NCBI GenBank assembly: GCA_022486585.1
Contig: JAKVKI010000014.1
Coordinates: 1-55,481, forward strand
Length of the DNA: 55,481 nucleotides
Reading direction: 5' to 3'
From: Megasphaera sp.
GTDB lineage: Bacteria > Bacillota > Negativicutes > Veillonellales > Megasphaeraceae
Both the position numbers and the translations under genes were made by a program. A model generated the notes under the pieces. The model was not told where the DNA came from. It ran no database searches and saw only the letters and a program-made list of their open reading frames with translations. Positions 26,556 through 35,120 of the stretch are shown piece after piece; the stretch's first letter is position 1, and every line of letters begins with the position of its first letter.

Positions 26556-26649
26556 TTACACCCAATGTGATAGCATAAGCAGGATTTTCCCGTTGGATGT
26601 AGAAATATGTTATCAATACTGAAAAATGTTTTTAAGGAGGTACCCCTAT

Positions 26650-27267
26650 ATGGATACAAAAAAAACGTTGTGCAAGATCGGTAAAGAAATGCAGGCAGCC
26701 GGCCTCGTCGCTGCCTGTGACGGCAATCTTAGTTTCCGCCGTGACGATGGCAATATCGTCATCACACCGTCAGGCCTTCCTAAAGGGACACTGGAAGCAT
26801 CGCAATTGCTCCTTCTCAGTCCTGACGGAGTCGTACTGAAAGGGAAGGGCAAGCCTTCTTCAGAAACGAATCTGCATCTCTTTGTCTATAAAAATCGTCC
26901 CGATGTGAACGCTATCCTTCATGCACATCCGACGGTGGCGACTGCCTATTCACTGACAGGACGGCCGTTCCCCAGTGATATTGTGACAGAAGGCCATATG
27001 GTATTAGGCCCTGTACCGACGGTGGGCTATGCCGGCCCTGGTTCCATGGACTTGGCCATGTCTTGTGCCGGAGCACTTAAAAAAGCAAATGTCATCCTTA
27101 TGGAAGGGCATGGTGCTACGACAGTCGGCAAGAACCTGGATGAAGCGTTTTTCCGCATGGAAACACTGGAAAAAGTAGCGGCGATCTATCGCGATTCTCT
27201 TATTTTTATGCTTCCGTACTCCAATTCTTTGGTTCGGCAATATATGTTGTCTGATGATCAAAGATAA
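26650..27267 (+). CDS. Class II aldolase/adducin family protein (fuculose-phosphate aldolase type)
   Basis: A 205-residue zinc enzyme. The substrate-binding GNLSFR, TPSGLPKG and SSETNLHLFVY, then the zinc histidines in ILHAHPTVATA and the later GHGATTVGKN, follow the L-fuculose-1-phosphate aldolase/ribulose-5-phosphate epimerase fold. The specific sugar phosphate cannot be assigned. The ATG at 26650 has AAGGAGGT at ideal distance; the ATG-like start at 26626 overlaps that site. The last 62 bp are antisense to the 3' end of rqcH. Confidence 0.9.
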   Translation: MDTKKTLCKIGKEMQAAGLVAACDGNLSFRRDDGNIVITPSGLPKGTLEASQLLLLSPDGVVLKGKGKPSSETNLHLFVYKNRPDVNAILHAHPTVATAYSLTGRPFPSDIVTEGHMVLGPVPTVGYAGPGSMDLAMSCAGALKKANVILMEGHGATTVGKNLDEAFFRMETLEKVAAIYRDSLIFMLPYSNSLVRQYMLSDDQR

Positions 27268-28924
27268 CGTATCCCGGTACGGCATGGGCTGGTTTCTTGA
27301 CATGCTTGACGAGGGTACTGTCGACTTCTACTTTCGAGCTGTCCCGGCCTTTACTGAAATAGGCTGCCAGTTGTGCTGCCATTTCGATTTGTTTATCTGT
27401 AGGAGCGACGTTATGGCAGGCTAAGATGACGTGTGAGCCAGGTTGATTCTTGACATGGAACCACCAGTCGTACGGATGAGCTTTTTTCAAGGTCAGGAAA
27501 TCATTCTGCCGGTTGTTGCGGCCTACCCAGATGTCGATACCATCTGCCTGGACGGTGAGGATATCCTGAGAGAATTCCTTGCGGATCCTGTTTTTCCCGG
27601 CTTGTGTCAACAATCCCATTTGTTGCATTTCAGCTTTAATATCGGCAAGCTCGGTCTTGGTAGACGTGTTTTCCAGGGCATATTCCAGTGAATAGAGATA
27701 GTCCAGATGGCTTTGATTTTCTTGATGGAGCTGCGACGACATGTGCAGGCGGTTACGCATTTTGGTGTAACGCTTGTAATACTGGTTGGCGTTATCAGTC
27801 ATGGAATACGCCGGATTCAGGGTGATCGTAATAGCTTCCTGGTCGTCAGACAGCAAATTTTTCAAGGTAACGCTTTTTTCGTGATCGTGTTTTTCGTAGG
27901 CGTAGATCATAAGCAGATCGCCGTACTGTTTATACGTGTCCATCTTCTTTGTTTCAGATAATTCGGCAGCAATACGCTTGATCTTTCGCTTTTGTTTGTC
28001 AATGAGTTTGCCTACTTTTTTTTGTAATTCTACTTGCTCACCGTTCAGCGGACGGTGGGCAAGTTGATATTCGCTGAGATATTCTTCAATAAGCGTGAAA
28101 TGCCGCCGTGGATATTGAGCCAGTGAGCGCAGCTGCAACGGGAAAATGACCTCTTTGCCGCCCATAGTATAGACATAGGCGCCGGACAGTCCTTCCAGTT
28201 CCTTGCCGAATGCAGTGACGGCTTCGCACCAGCGCTGCTTTTGAAGAGGCGTCAGCTTGCCGACGGCTGTGCTTTTAGCTATGTCAGTGCGGCATGCTAA
28301 TTCATTCAAGACCAGCGTACTCATACCGTTAAACCGTTGCAGCATCCACTTATCGAGTCGTTCTTCCAGGCCGGTTACCATCATATCGGCTAATTCCGGT
28401 GCTGTAAATTCAAAGGGATTCATGCGCATGAAATTAGGCGGGAAATCGTACGGTTCTTTTGGTGCAATCGTGCGTACAGCTGTTTTGTTTTTTCCTGTTT
28501 TAATGAGAGCTTCGATAATGGTGCCATTTTCCGTGAAGATGACATTGCTGTATTTACCCATGAGTTCAACATGCATTTTTCGTGTCGTCAAGCGGCCTGA
28601 TACATCGAGTACGTCAATATCGAAATCAATGAGACGATCCAAATGAAGCTGTTTGATCGAGGCGATGCGGCCGTTATCATAATATTTGCGTAAAAACATA
28701 CACAGTCCCGTCGGTACATCTGGCGTAGGCGGCATGGATTTGGCAATGTACAGGCGCGGTGAATCATCGAGGGTGATGATCAGGTGGTGAATTCCTGCAT
28801 CATTGAAAATACGAAAATATAATGTCCGTCCGTCTGGCTGATAGATCCGCGAGATTTGTCCATTTTGTAATATTGTTGCAATTTCATTAGTAACACAATG
28901 AAGCGTAATGCCATCCAAATTCAT
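27206..28924 (-). CDS. rqcH: RqcH/NFACT family protein (ribosome-associated quality control)
   Basis: A 572-residue NFACT protein. The N-terminal domain starts MNLDGITLHCVTNEI and continues with GRISRIYQPDG. The middle is a coiled coil rich in Lys and Glu, and the C-terminal NFACT-R domain has DIWVGRNNRQNDFLTLKKA, DWWFHVKNQPGSHVIL and SKVEVDSTLVKHVKKP. RqcH binds stalled 50S-peptidyl-tRNA complexes and adds C-terminal Ala tails; older annotations call it a fibronectin-binding protein. The ATG lies 22 nt downstream of the small coiled-coil gene and is probably co-transcribed with it. The 3' ends of rqcH and the aldolase gene overlap by 62 bp. Confidence 0.95.
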   Translation of the reverse strand: MNLDGITLHCVTNEIATILQNGQISRIYQPDGRTLYFRIFNDAGIHHLIITLDDSPRLYIAKSMPPTPDVPTGLCMFLRKYYDNGRIASIKQLHLDRLIDFDIDVLDVSGRLTTRKMHVELMGKYSNVIFTENGTIIEALIKTGKNKTAVRTIAPKEPYDFPPNFMRMNPFEFTAPELADMMVTGLEERLDKWMLQRFNGMSTLVLNELACRTDIAKSTAVGKLTPLQKQRWCEAVTAFGKELEGLSGAYVYTMGGKEVIFPLQLRSLAQYPRRHFTLIEEYLSEYQLAHRPLNGEQVELQKKVGKLIDKQKRKIKRIAAELSETKKMDTYKQYGDLLMIYAYEKHDHEKSVTLKNLLSDDQEAITITLNPAYSMTDNANQYYKRYTKMRNRLHMSSQLHQENQSHLDYLYSLEYALENTSTKTELADIKAEMQQMGLLTQAGKNRIRKEFSQDILTVQADGIDIWVGRNNRQNDFLTLKKAHPYDWWFHVKNQPGSHVILACHNVAPTDKQIEMAAQLAAYFSKGRDSSKVEVDSTLVKHVKKPAHAVPGYVIFDHQTTYIAEPKNWSTEA

Positions 28925-28946
28925 AACTATCGTTCACTCCTACAAA

Positions 28947-29462
28947 TTATTCTAATTCTTTCTGTAATGTTTGCTTGGCTGTGTTGTATTCATTGCTGAC
29001 ATCGTGAGCCTTTTCCATAGCCGTAGTGACCTCAGCATGGGCTGTTGCCTTGTCAGTTGCCAATAATTCTGCCTTTTGGCTCTTGACGACGTCATCATAA
29101 CTAGCCAGCATGGCGTCGAAGGCTGTCAGTGTATGATTCAAGTCCTGCTGGATAGCTTTTGTATCGTCATTCTTGGCACGTAATGCCGTTGCTTCTTCGC
29201 GTACTGTCTTATGTTCTTGCTGTAATTGTGTTAGCAGGGCATCAGAGGCATCGAAATCAGGTATTTCTAAATTTTTCCCCTGTTGTTTGTCTGAGAAGGC
29301 CTTCAATTCGGCTTCGATTTTTTCATGTGATTGCAACACCACTGCTGCATTTTCCTTATAATGTTTCGTATGGTTGTAATTGTTACCCATAAATGCAGCG
29401 CCGCCGATGGCAGCAGAGGCAACTAAACAAGCGATGATGATTAAACCGTTATGTTTTGCCAT
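28947..29462 (-). CDS. Small membrane-anchored coiled-coil protein, unknown function
   Basis: A 171-residue protein. Residues 5-26 form an N-terminal hydrophobic segment (IIIACLVASAAIGGAAFMG). The rest is almost all helical and rich in Ala, Lys, Glu and Gln, with heptad-like stretches between about 35 and 170. An uncleaved anchor with an extracytoplasmic coiled coil is most likely. I do not recognise a family. GGAGTG precedes the ATG. It is upstream of rqcH on the same strand. A functional link to rqcH is not evident, so co-transcription may be incidental. Confidence 0.8.
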   Translation of the reverse strand: MAKHNGLIIIACLVASAAIGGAAFMGNNYNHTKHYKENAAVVLQSHEKIEAELKAFSDKQQGKNLEIPDFDASDALLTQLQQEHKTVREEATALRAKNDDTKAIQQDLNHTLTAFDAMLASYDDVVKSQKAELLATDKATAHAEVTTAMEKAHDVSNEYNTAKQTLQKELE

Positions 29463-29494
29463 TATATCACTCCTATTCGAACGTTATTACTAGT

Positions 29495-29503
29495 ATCATA
29501 CCA
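29495..29503 (-). promoter_or_regulatory. Candidate extended -10 for the coiled-coil gene and rqcH
   Basis: On the minus strand TGGTATGAT is an extended -10 about 35 bp upstream of the ATG. The -35 region is weak. Confidence 0.5.
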
Positions 29504-29550
29504 TGATTCCCTTATTGTTGCTAGTCTGCAGGGACTATCGTCCACCTAAT

Positions 29551-29587
29551 ATTGTTAACTATTACGAACAAACAACATGTTGACTAA
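29551..29587 (+). promoter_or_regulatory. Candidate BirA-type biotin operator before bioY
   Basis: ATTGTTAAC (29551-29559) and GTTGACTAA (29579-29587) form an imperfect dyad (6 of 9 matching) resembling the TTGTTAAC...GTTAACAA biotin operator. The right arm overlaps the -35 of the bioY promoter, which suits repression. The gap between arms (19 bp) is slightly longer than usual, so this is tentative. Confidence 0.35.
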
Positions 29588-29608
29588 TAAAAGCACCAGG
29601 CTTATACT
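29580..29608 (+). promoter_or_regulatory. Promoter of bioY
   Basis: TTGACT (29580-29585), a 17-bp spacer and TATACT (29603-29608) lie 36 bp upstream of the proposed ATG. Confidence 0.8.
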
Positions 29609-29643
29609 ATAGACTGTTCTTGATAACAGAAGGGGAGAATCCT

Positions 29644-30171
29644 ATGAGTCCTGATACTAAAATTAGAATGTATGTTTTATGTGCCTTGTTCGTTGCGTTT
29701 ACAGCTGTATGCGAACAGATCCTTATTCCGATACAGCCAGTTCCCATTGTATTGGGGACGATACCGATTTTCATGGCAGGTGTCGTCTTAGGGCCTAAGT
29801 ATGGGACTATTAGTATGCTCGTCTACATTCTCTTAGGGGCTGTGGGCGTGCCCGTATTTGCAATGGCTCGTGGCGGTCTGGCCATTCTGGCTGGCCCGAC
29901 AGGCGGCTTCATCCTTGCCTGGCCGTTTACAGCTGCCTGTATCGGTGGTCTGACAAGGCATTTTGGGTATAGTACTAAAGCGATTATACTGTCCATGCTC
30001 AGCGGCAATATCCTTTGTTATATTTTTGGCGTGGTCTGGTTCCTCTTCCTGACCCAGACTCACGTATGGGCGGCTCTGACAGCTTGCGTATTTCCTTTCC
30101 TTTTAGGGGATGCGCTGAAAATCATTGCGGCGACATTTTTATCTAAACGGTGCCGCAGACTTCTCCAATAA
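29644..30171 (+). CDS. bioY: Biotin transporter substrate-binding subunit (BioY)
   Basis: S-component of an ECF-type biotin importer, 175 residues with six hydrophobic helices. Family marks are ALFVAFTAVCEQILIPIQPVPIVLGT and GPKYGTISMLVYILLGAVGVPVFA...GG, with GPTGGFILAWP. It binds biotin and either works alone or with a shared ECF energising module, none of which is encoded nearby. The ATG at 29644 has AAGGGGAG upstream; an in-frame TTG at 29620 overlaps the region before that site. A lone bioY suggests dependence on external biotin, which is inference. Confidence 0.95.
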   Translation: MSPDTKIRMYVLCALFVAFTAVCEQILIPIQPVPIVLGTIPIFMAGVVLGPKYGTISMLVYILLGAVGVPVFAMARGGLAILAGPTGGFILAWPFTAACIGGLTRHFGYSTKAIILSMLSGNILCYIFGVVWFLFLTQTHVWAALTACVFPFLLGDALKIIAATFLSKRCRRLLQ

Positions 30172-30207
30172 AAAAAACAGGCTCAGTGAGCCTGTTTTTT
30201 ATTGGAG
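30163..30207. terminator. Long palindromic bidirectional terminator shared by bioY and ompM
   Basis: CAGGCTC-AGT-GAGCCTG is flanked by A8 and T6 tracts. Outside them CTCCAAT (30163-30169) and ATTGGAG (30201-30207) pair again. Either strand gives a GC stem followed by a T-run. The bioY stop codon lies inside the left arm. Confidence 0.93.
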
Positions 30208-30215
30208 AAGGAAGA

Positions 30216-31532
30216 TTAAAATACGCAGACGAATTGACAACGTGTTTCTTCTGTTGGATCTGTTGGGCCTTCTTTGGCCCGGGATGCGAAGGATTGCATA
30301 ATAGAGAACATGAGATTTTTGGAAATAGTGTAATCAATGCCGGCGCCCCAAGAAGTGACATTATTGCGCAAATTCGGGTTTCTCCAGAAATTTGGTGCAC
30401 CTACATACGTGTTTTCATCGCCATTGATATATTCGAGCCATATATCCCAGCTGTTGCTCACTGGCATGAGGGCATTTCCATACTGAAGTTTGGTACCCCA
30501 CAGGTTGCCGTTTTTATCATGCTCGTATTCTGTTGCTTTAGTAATGCGCTGATAATCACCTGTCCATTTCCATGCATCGTGACCGCCGAAGGTCACATTA
30601 GCGTAGGCCCCGTATATGTTGTCGATGTTATGACCGCTCCAGCCGCCGTGATAACCTACGTCGCCAGGAATGGTATTTGCTGTATGGCCAGATACGAGGG
30701 CACCGTTAAAATGGTCTGCATAAATGCCGAAGCTGCCATGGTCGAAGGTCGTATCCAAGGCGGCAAACCCTGCTTTGGCACCGGTAATACCGCCTTCTTT
30801 GAATTTGCCATAGCCGCCAGTAAGGGACCAATGGCGGTTACTGTATTTCAACTGGGCACCGTCGAAGGCTTCGGTGTACTGTAAATACATGCCTTGGCCC
30901 ATGACATACGTATAGCGGCCGGCTAAGAGAGACAGAGACGGGCTGAACGTGTAGCGAACGTTAGCCAGATCAACATACGTTTGATCAGTTGAAGACGCTG
31001 CACCTTGGTCATCAAAATCGATGTTATACGTAGAAAGCCCGAATTCCACGGCCGTCTTGTCATTGACCTTGGCGTTAGCACGGATACGGGCCCGGAAGTC
31101 TACGTCGTCGTCGTTGTTTTTCTTTTGGCTGTAGAAATCATTCTGATGCATATAGCGGACACGGAAATCACCGCTAAGGCGTACGTTGCCAACGCGGTCT
31201 TCCAGATTCTGGACCCGTACGCCCAGGCTGTTCAGTTCAGCAGCAAATTCGTCAGCCAGTTTATTGATGAGTGCTCGCTGTTCCACACTGGCCTTATCCA
31301 TATGGGCCATGGCCTTGGCTGTCATTTCCGCTGCTTCGTACCGCGTAATGGCCCGGTCACCTTGAAAATACGAGCCGTCGATGCCTTGTACAATACCAGC
31401 ATCGGCCAATTGGACGATTGAACCATAGGCCCAGTTGTCTGCTGGTACATCGACAAAGGGATTAGCTGCCAAAGTACATACAGTGCCGGCAGTCACCGTG
31501 GCAGCTAGTGATGCTGCAAGTTTCCATTTCAT
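30216..31532 (-). CDS. SLH-domain outer-membrane porin (OmpM type)
   Basis: A 438-residue protein that both tethers the outer membrane to peptidoglycan and forms a beta-barrel porin. Order: signal peptide (MKWKLAASLAATVTAGTVCTLA), one SLH domain at about residues 24-80 (FVDVPADNWAYGSIVQL, GIVQGIDGSYFQGDRAITRYE), a short coiled-coil spacer (about 90-125, LADEFAAELNSLGVRVQNLEDRV), then many amphipathic beta strands ending in a terminal Phe. The ATG encoding MKWK has AGAGG upstream; the ORF extends 11 codons further without support. The last strand contains two Cys residues (TRCQFVCVF), unusual for a porin. It marks the organism as a diderm Firmicute. Confidence 0.93.
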   Translation of the reverse strand: MKWKLAASLAATVTAGTVCTLAANPFVDVPADNWAYGSIVQLADAGIVQGIDGSYFQGDRAITRYEAAEMTAKAMAHMDKASVEQRALINKLADEFAAELNSLGVRVQNLEDRVGNVRLSGDFRVRYMHQNDFYSQKKNNDDDVDFRARIRANAKVNDKTAVEFGLSTYNIDFDDQGAASSTDQTYVDLANVRYTFSPSLSLLAGRYTYVMGQGMYLQYTEAFDGAQLKYSNRHWSLTGGYGKFKEGGITGAKAGFAALDTTFDHGSFGIYADHFNGALVSGHTANTIPGDVGYHGGWSGHNIDNIYGAYANVTFGGHDAWKWTGDYQRITKATEYEHDKNGNLWGTKLQYGNALMPVSNSWDIWLEYINGDENTYVGAPNFWRNPNLRNNVTSWGAGIDYTISKNLMFSIMQSFASRAKEGPTDPTEETRCQFVCVF

Positions 31533-31620
31533 TCGCAAAACCTCTTTCATATGATATATTATCATTCCCTCACGGGGAAATGATTGTCAAGGTGGTCATT
31601 AGAGTGTAACACTAATTTTT

Positions 31621-31650
31621 AGTATAGTATTATCCTGTGAATCATGTCAA
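31621..31650 (-). promoter_or_regulatory. Promoter of ompM
   Basis: On the minus strand TTGACA (31645-31650), an 18-bp spacer and TATACT (31621-31626) give a leader of about 80 nt before the ompM ATG. Confidence 0.75.
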
Positions 31651-31725
31651 TACAGAATATGCTGTTTTAGGCCATTTCTGTCCATTTCTGTCCTGGTTCT
31701 GGCCAGAGTATTTATAGAAAAACAG

Positions 31726-31754
31726 TAGACCCGACGGCGATTTTGTTATATACT
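31726..31754 (+). promoter_or_regulatory. Candidate promoter of the yicC operon
   Basis: TAGACC (31726-31731), a 17-bp spacer and TATACT (31749-31754) lie about 30 bp before the start. A second -10-like TATAAT is at 31757-31762. Two tandem CCATTTCTGT copies lie about 50 bp further upstream. Confidence 0.4.
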
Positions 31755-31789
31755 TCTATAATGAAAAGGTATAGAAGGAGGTCGTGAAA

Positions 31790-32674
31790 TTGCGTAGTAT
31801 GACCGGGTATGGTTCGGGCACGTTTAGCGACGGCAATGTCAGCGTTACCATTGAAATGCGGGCAGTGAACCAGCGATATTTGGAATTGAATATACGGATG
31901 CCACATTCGTATTTAGCATTAGAAGAAAACCTTCGTAAGGCTATTAAAGAGGTATTGCACCGTGGTAAAGTAGATGTATTTATTACGGCAAGCGAGCTCC
32001 ATCCGCAGGCACCGCAGGTACGTATCGATACGGCGGCCCTGACGGCTGTTCGGGATGCTGTCAGTGAAGCAAAGCAGACTATTTTTGGCGGCAGTGCTGC
32101 GACATTGGGTGATGTCATGGCCTTGACCAAGGATTGGTTCGTCCAGGAACCGCCGCAAATCGATGTGCAGGGACAGTGGCCCGTCTTTTCCCAGGCACTG
32201 CAATCGGCCTTAGCCGGTATGGTTGCTATGCGGGAACGGGAAGGCGCTAATATCTCTAAGGATATGCTGGCTCGTACGGATACGATGCTTACTATCAATG
32301 ATGCGATCGCCTCGCGGCGGGAACAGATCCTGTTGAACTATCAGGCTAAATTGGAAAAGAAGATCCTTGATCTCTTTGATACGGCCCAGGCAGTACCAGA
32401 TCAGGAACGGCTTTTGCAGGAAGTAGCGATATATGCTGATAAAGTGGATTTCACAGAAGAAGTTGTACGTTTCCGCAGCCATGTGTTACAATTAAAAGAG
32501 TTCCTGGCTGGCAGTGGTGCTATGGGACGCAAGCTGGATTTCCTTATCCAGGAAATGAATCGCGAAGTCAATACTATCGGTTCTAAAGCTGGCGATCTTG
32601 ATGTGACTGAAAATGTACTGCAGTTAAAAAATGAAATCGAAAAGATACGGGAACAAGTACAAAATATTGAGTAA
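31790..32674 (+). CDS. yicC: YicC-family endoribonuclease
   Basis: A 294-residue member of the YicC/YloC family, implicated in RNA cleavage and small-RNA turnover. N-terminal [26 protein letters not shown] and the C-terminal [24 protein letters not shown] are all diagnostic. The TTG at 31790 is preferred: AGGAGG lies 8 nt upstream and the family normally starts at R-SMTGYG. The GTG at 31784 is only 2 nt from that site. It heads the yicC-remA-gmk-rpoZ-coaBC operon, a conserved Firmicute order. Confidence 0.94.
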   Translation: MRSMTGYGSGTFSDGNVSVTIEMRAVNQRYLELNIRMPHSYLALEENLRKAIKEVLHRGKVDVFITASELHPQAPQVRIDTAALTAVRDAVSEAKQTIFGGSAATLGDVMALTKDWFVQEPPQIDVQGQWPVFSQALQSALAGMVAMREREGANISKDMLARTDTMLTINDAIASRREQILLNYQAKLEKKILDLFDTAQAVPDQERLLQEVAIYADKVDFTEEVVRFRSHVLQLKEFLAGSGAMGRKLDFLIQEMNREVNTIGSKAGDLDVTENVLQLKNEIEKIREQVQNIE

Positions 32675-32684
32675 TGGTGATATG

Positions 32685-32954
32685 ATGAATTTTAACTTAT
32701 TGAATATCGGATTCGGCAATATGGTCATGGGCAATAAAGTGGTTGCAATCATCAGCCCGGAATCAGCGCCGATCAAACGTATGGTCCAAGATGCGCGGGA
32801 GCGCAACATGCTGATCGATGCGACGTTTGGCCGTAAGACCAGAGCGGTTCTTATGATGGACAACGGCCAGATCATCTTGTCGGCATTACAGCCGGAAACG
32901 ATTTCCCACCGCATCGTCTATGCCGGTGGAGAAGAGGAAGGACCAACCAGCTGA
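32685..32954 (+). CDS. remA: RemA/DUF370-family regulator
   Basis: An 89-residue protein with [29 protein letters not shown] and [30 protein letters not shown], the RemA pattern. In B. subtilis RemA is a DNA-binding activator of matrix genes. Here it is kept in the standard position between yicC and gmk, so the role may be broader. The second of two adjacent ATGs (32682, 32685) is chosen; GGTGAT precedes both. Confidence 0.93.
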   Translation: MNFNLLNIGFGNMVMGNKVVAIISPESAPIKRMVQDARERNMLIDATFGRKTRAVLMMDNGQIILSALQPETISHRIVYAGGEEEGPTS

Positions 32955-32992
32955 TCGTTGCGCTGTGACTATATACGAGAGGAAGTAATGGC

Positions 32993-33607
32993 ATGAAAGA
33001 TAAAGGATTGCTGCTAGTCGTTTCCGGCCCGTCTGGTGCTGGTAAAGGCACGATCTGCAACGCATTGCGTGAAAAATTTCCCAATATTCATTATTCCATT
33101 TCCATGACGACACGACAGTCCCGTACAGGTGAAGTCGATGGGACAGATTATTATTTTACGACGAACCGTCATTTTGAAGAACTGTTGCAGGAAGACGCGT
33201 TCCTGGAACATGCTAAAGTCTATGACCATTATTATGGAACGCCTAAAAAATCTGTCTTTGCCCATATCGATGAAGGAAATCATGTTATGTTGGAAATCGA
33301 TATTCAAGGGGCCATGCAGGTCAAAAAGAAATACCCCCAAGGCGTATTCATTTACGTCGTACCTCCCAGCAAAGCGGTGCTGGAAGAACGGCTGCGGGGC
33401 CGCAAGACTGATTCTGAGGAAGTGATTGCCGGACGCTTGTCTAAGGCACGGCAAGAACTGGATTGGATCCAACAATATGATTATGTCATCGTCAATGATG
33501 ATCTTCATGAAGCGACAGCACGAGCAGAAGCTATCGTTCTTGCTGAAATGTGTTCCGTAGACCGGAACGGCTGCCGTATTCAGCAGATTCAGAATATGTA
33601 TCAATAA
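32993..33607 (+). CDS. gmk: Guanylate kinase
   Basis: Phosphorylates GMP to GDP. A 204-residue protein with the P-loop SGPSGAGKGTI (residues 11-21), SMTTRQSRTGEVDGTDYYF (GMP binding), YYGTPKKSV and LEIDIQGAMQVK. GAGAGGAAG precedes the ATG. Operon position before rpoZ is conserved from E. coli to Firmicutes. Confidence 0.98.
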   Translation: MKDKGLLLVVSGPSGAGKGTICNALREKFPNIHYSISMTTRQSRTGEVDGTDYYFTTNRHFEELLQEDAFLEHAKVYDHYYGTPKKSVFAHIDEGNHVMLEIDIQGAMQVKKKYPQGVFIYVVPPSKAVLEERLRGRKTDSEEVIAGRLSKARQELDWIQQYDYVIVNDDLHEATARAEAIVLAEMCSVDRNGCRIQQIQNMYQ

Positions 33608-33622
33608 ACAGGAGGATATGTT

Positions 33623-33832
33623 ATGTTAATCAAACCTACGTTAGAATCATTAATGACTAAAGTCGACAGTAAATATACCTTAGTGACCTTAGCGGCCAAA
33701 CGGGCCCGCCAGCTCACCGATGGGGACGATCCGTTGGTCGATGTGGATACGACAAAAGTCGTTTCCATTGCCATGGAAGAAATCGATCAGGATAAAATCA
33801 CCTACGAAACTCCCCAAAGCGGCATTAAATAG
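33623..33832 (+). CDS. rpoZ: RNA polymerase omega subunit
   Basis: A 69-residue RpoZ. The conserved N-terminal segment PTLESLMTKVDSKYTLVTLAAKRARQL matches the omega core that supports beta-prime folding. Length fits short Firmicute omegas. GGAGGAT precedes the ATG. Lies between gmk and coaBC as in many bacteria. Confidence 0.96.
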   Translation: MLIKPTLESLMTKVDSKYTLVTLAAKRARQLTDGDDPLVDVDTTKVVSIAMEEIDQDKITYETPQSGIK

Positions 33833-33847
33833 AGGAGGAATCCGGCT

Positions 33848-35059
33848 ATGTTGTTAGAAAATAAGCACATTGTCTTAGCTGTCAGCGGTGGTATTGCAGC
33901 GTTCAAAGCAGCGAGTATTGCCAGTATGCTCTGTAAGCGTGGTGCTGTCGTGAAATGTATCATGACCCATAATGCGACGGCCTTCATTACACCCCTGACG
34001 TTGCGGGAAATCACAGGGAATCCCGTTGCTGTTTCTATGTTTGATGATGTTACTGAATTCAATATCGAACATATCGCCTTAGCGCGCTGGGCCGATGCCT
34101 TTGTCATTGCACCAGCGACAGCTGATGTCATCGGTAAGATCGCCGCTGGTATTGCAGATGATCTGGTGACGACGACTGTCATGGCGACTAAAGCACCTGT
34201 GCTCATTGCGCCTGCTATGAACAGCAATATGTTCCTCAATCCCATTGTACAGGATAATATAAAAAAGCTGCGTGATTACGGCTATCAATTCGTTGAACCA
34301 GCCAGCGGCCATTTGGCTTGCGGTGTCATCGGAATCGGCCGCCTTCCTGAACCAGAGGAAATCGTCGACTATATTGAATTGACAGCGTGCCGTACAGATC
34401 GGCTTAAAGGTAAAAAAGTCATCGTCACTGGCGGTGGCACGCGCGAATCCATTGATCCTGTACGGTTCATTGGCAATCATTCCAGCGGACGCATGGGCTT
34501 TGCCATTGCCAAGGCAGCCGTCCTGGCCGGTGCCGATGTGACACTCGTTGCCGGAACGACAGACCATTTAAAGACGCCTGTTGGTGTTATGCGGCGCATT
34601 GATGTAGGCAGTACGAATGAAATGAAAGACGCTGTGGACAGCTATTATGACGCTTGTGATTTAGTGATCAAGGCGGCTGCAGTTGCTGATTACCGCGTTG
34701 CTCATCCGGCTAAGAATAAGATCAAAAAATCCGAAGAAACGATGGATCTAAAGATGGAAAAAAATCCCGATATCCTCTATGGATTGGGACAGCGTAAGGA
34801 CCATCAGACCCTAGTCGGTTTTGCTGCCGAAACGACGAATGTCATCGAATACGGTACGGCGAAATTAAAGAAAAAAAATCTCGACATGCTCGTTGCCAAT
34901 GATGTGGCAGCTAAGGGTGCCGGATTCCAAGGGACGACGAATATTGCGACCTTGTTGTTCCCTGACGGGACTGTAGAAAAATTAGATAAAATGAGCAAAG
35001 ATGAGTTAGCTGCTATTATTGTTGAACGAGCAGCACAAATCATAGATAAAAAGAAATAG
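33848..35059 (+). CDS. coaBC: Bifunctional phosphopantothenoylcysteine decarboxylase/synthetase (CoaBC)
   Basis: Two successive steps of coenzyme A synthesis. The N-terminal FMN-dependent CoaC half shows VSGGIAAFKAASIASML (residues 10-26), APAMNSNMFLNP and the Cys/Gly segment HLACGVIGIGRLPEP. The C-terminal CoaB half (from about 185) shows VTGGGTRESIDPVRFIGNHSSGRMG and KNPDIL. Full length at 403 residues. AGAGGAGG precedes the ATG. Last gene of the yicC operon, ending at a strong terminator. Confidence 0.97.
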   Translation: MLLENKHIVLAVSGGIAAFKAASIASMLCKRGAVVKCIMTHNATAFITPLTLREITGNPVAVSMFDDVTEFNIEHIALARWADAFVIAPATADVIGKIAAGIADDLVTTTVMATKAPVLIAPAMNSNMFLNPIVQDNIKKLRDYGYQFVEPASGHLACGVIGIGRLPEPEEIVDYIELTACRTDRLKGKKVIVTGGGTRESIDPVRFIGNHSSGRMGFAIAKAAVLAGADVTLVAGTTDHLKTPVGVMRRIDVGSTNEMKDAVDSYYDACDLVIKAAAVADYRVAHPAKNKIKKSEETMDLKMEKNPDILYGLGQRKDHQTLVGFAAETTNVIEYGTAKLKKKNLDMLVANDVAAKGAGFQGTTNIATLLFPDGTVEKLDKMSKDELAAIIVERAAQIIDKKK

Positions 35060-35078
35060 ATATAGTGAAGATGATAGT

Positions 35079-35120
35079 AAAAACACACCGCAGTGAGAAC
35101 GTCGCTGCGGTGTGTTTTTT
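35079..35120. terminator. Bidirectional terminator between coaBC and the DUF2325-like gene
   Basis: AAAACACACCGCAG (35080-35093) pairs perfectly with CTGCGGTGTGTTTT (35105-35118). A-rich and T-rich flanks allow use from both strands. Confidence 0.93.

Noticed and set aside
30150-30884. 244-codon plus-strand ORF over ompM and the terminator
   Set aside because: It starts within the bioY end and terminator; ompM on the minus strand has signal peptide, SLH domain and promoter.
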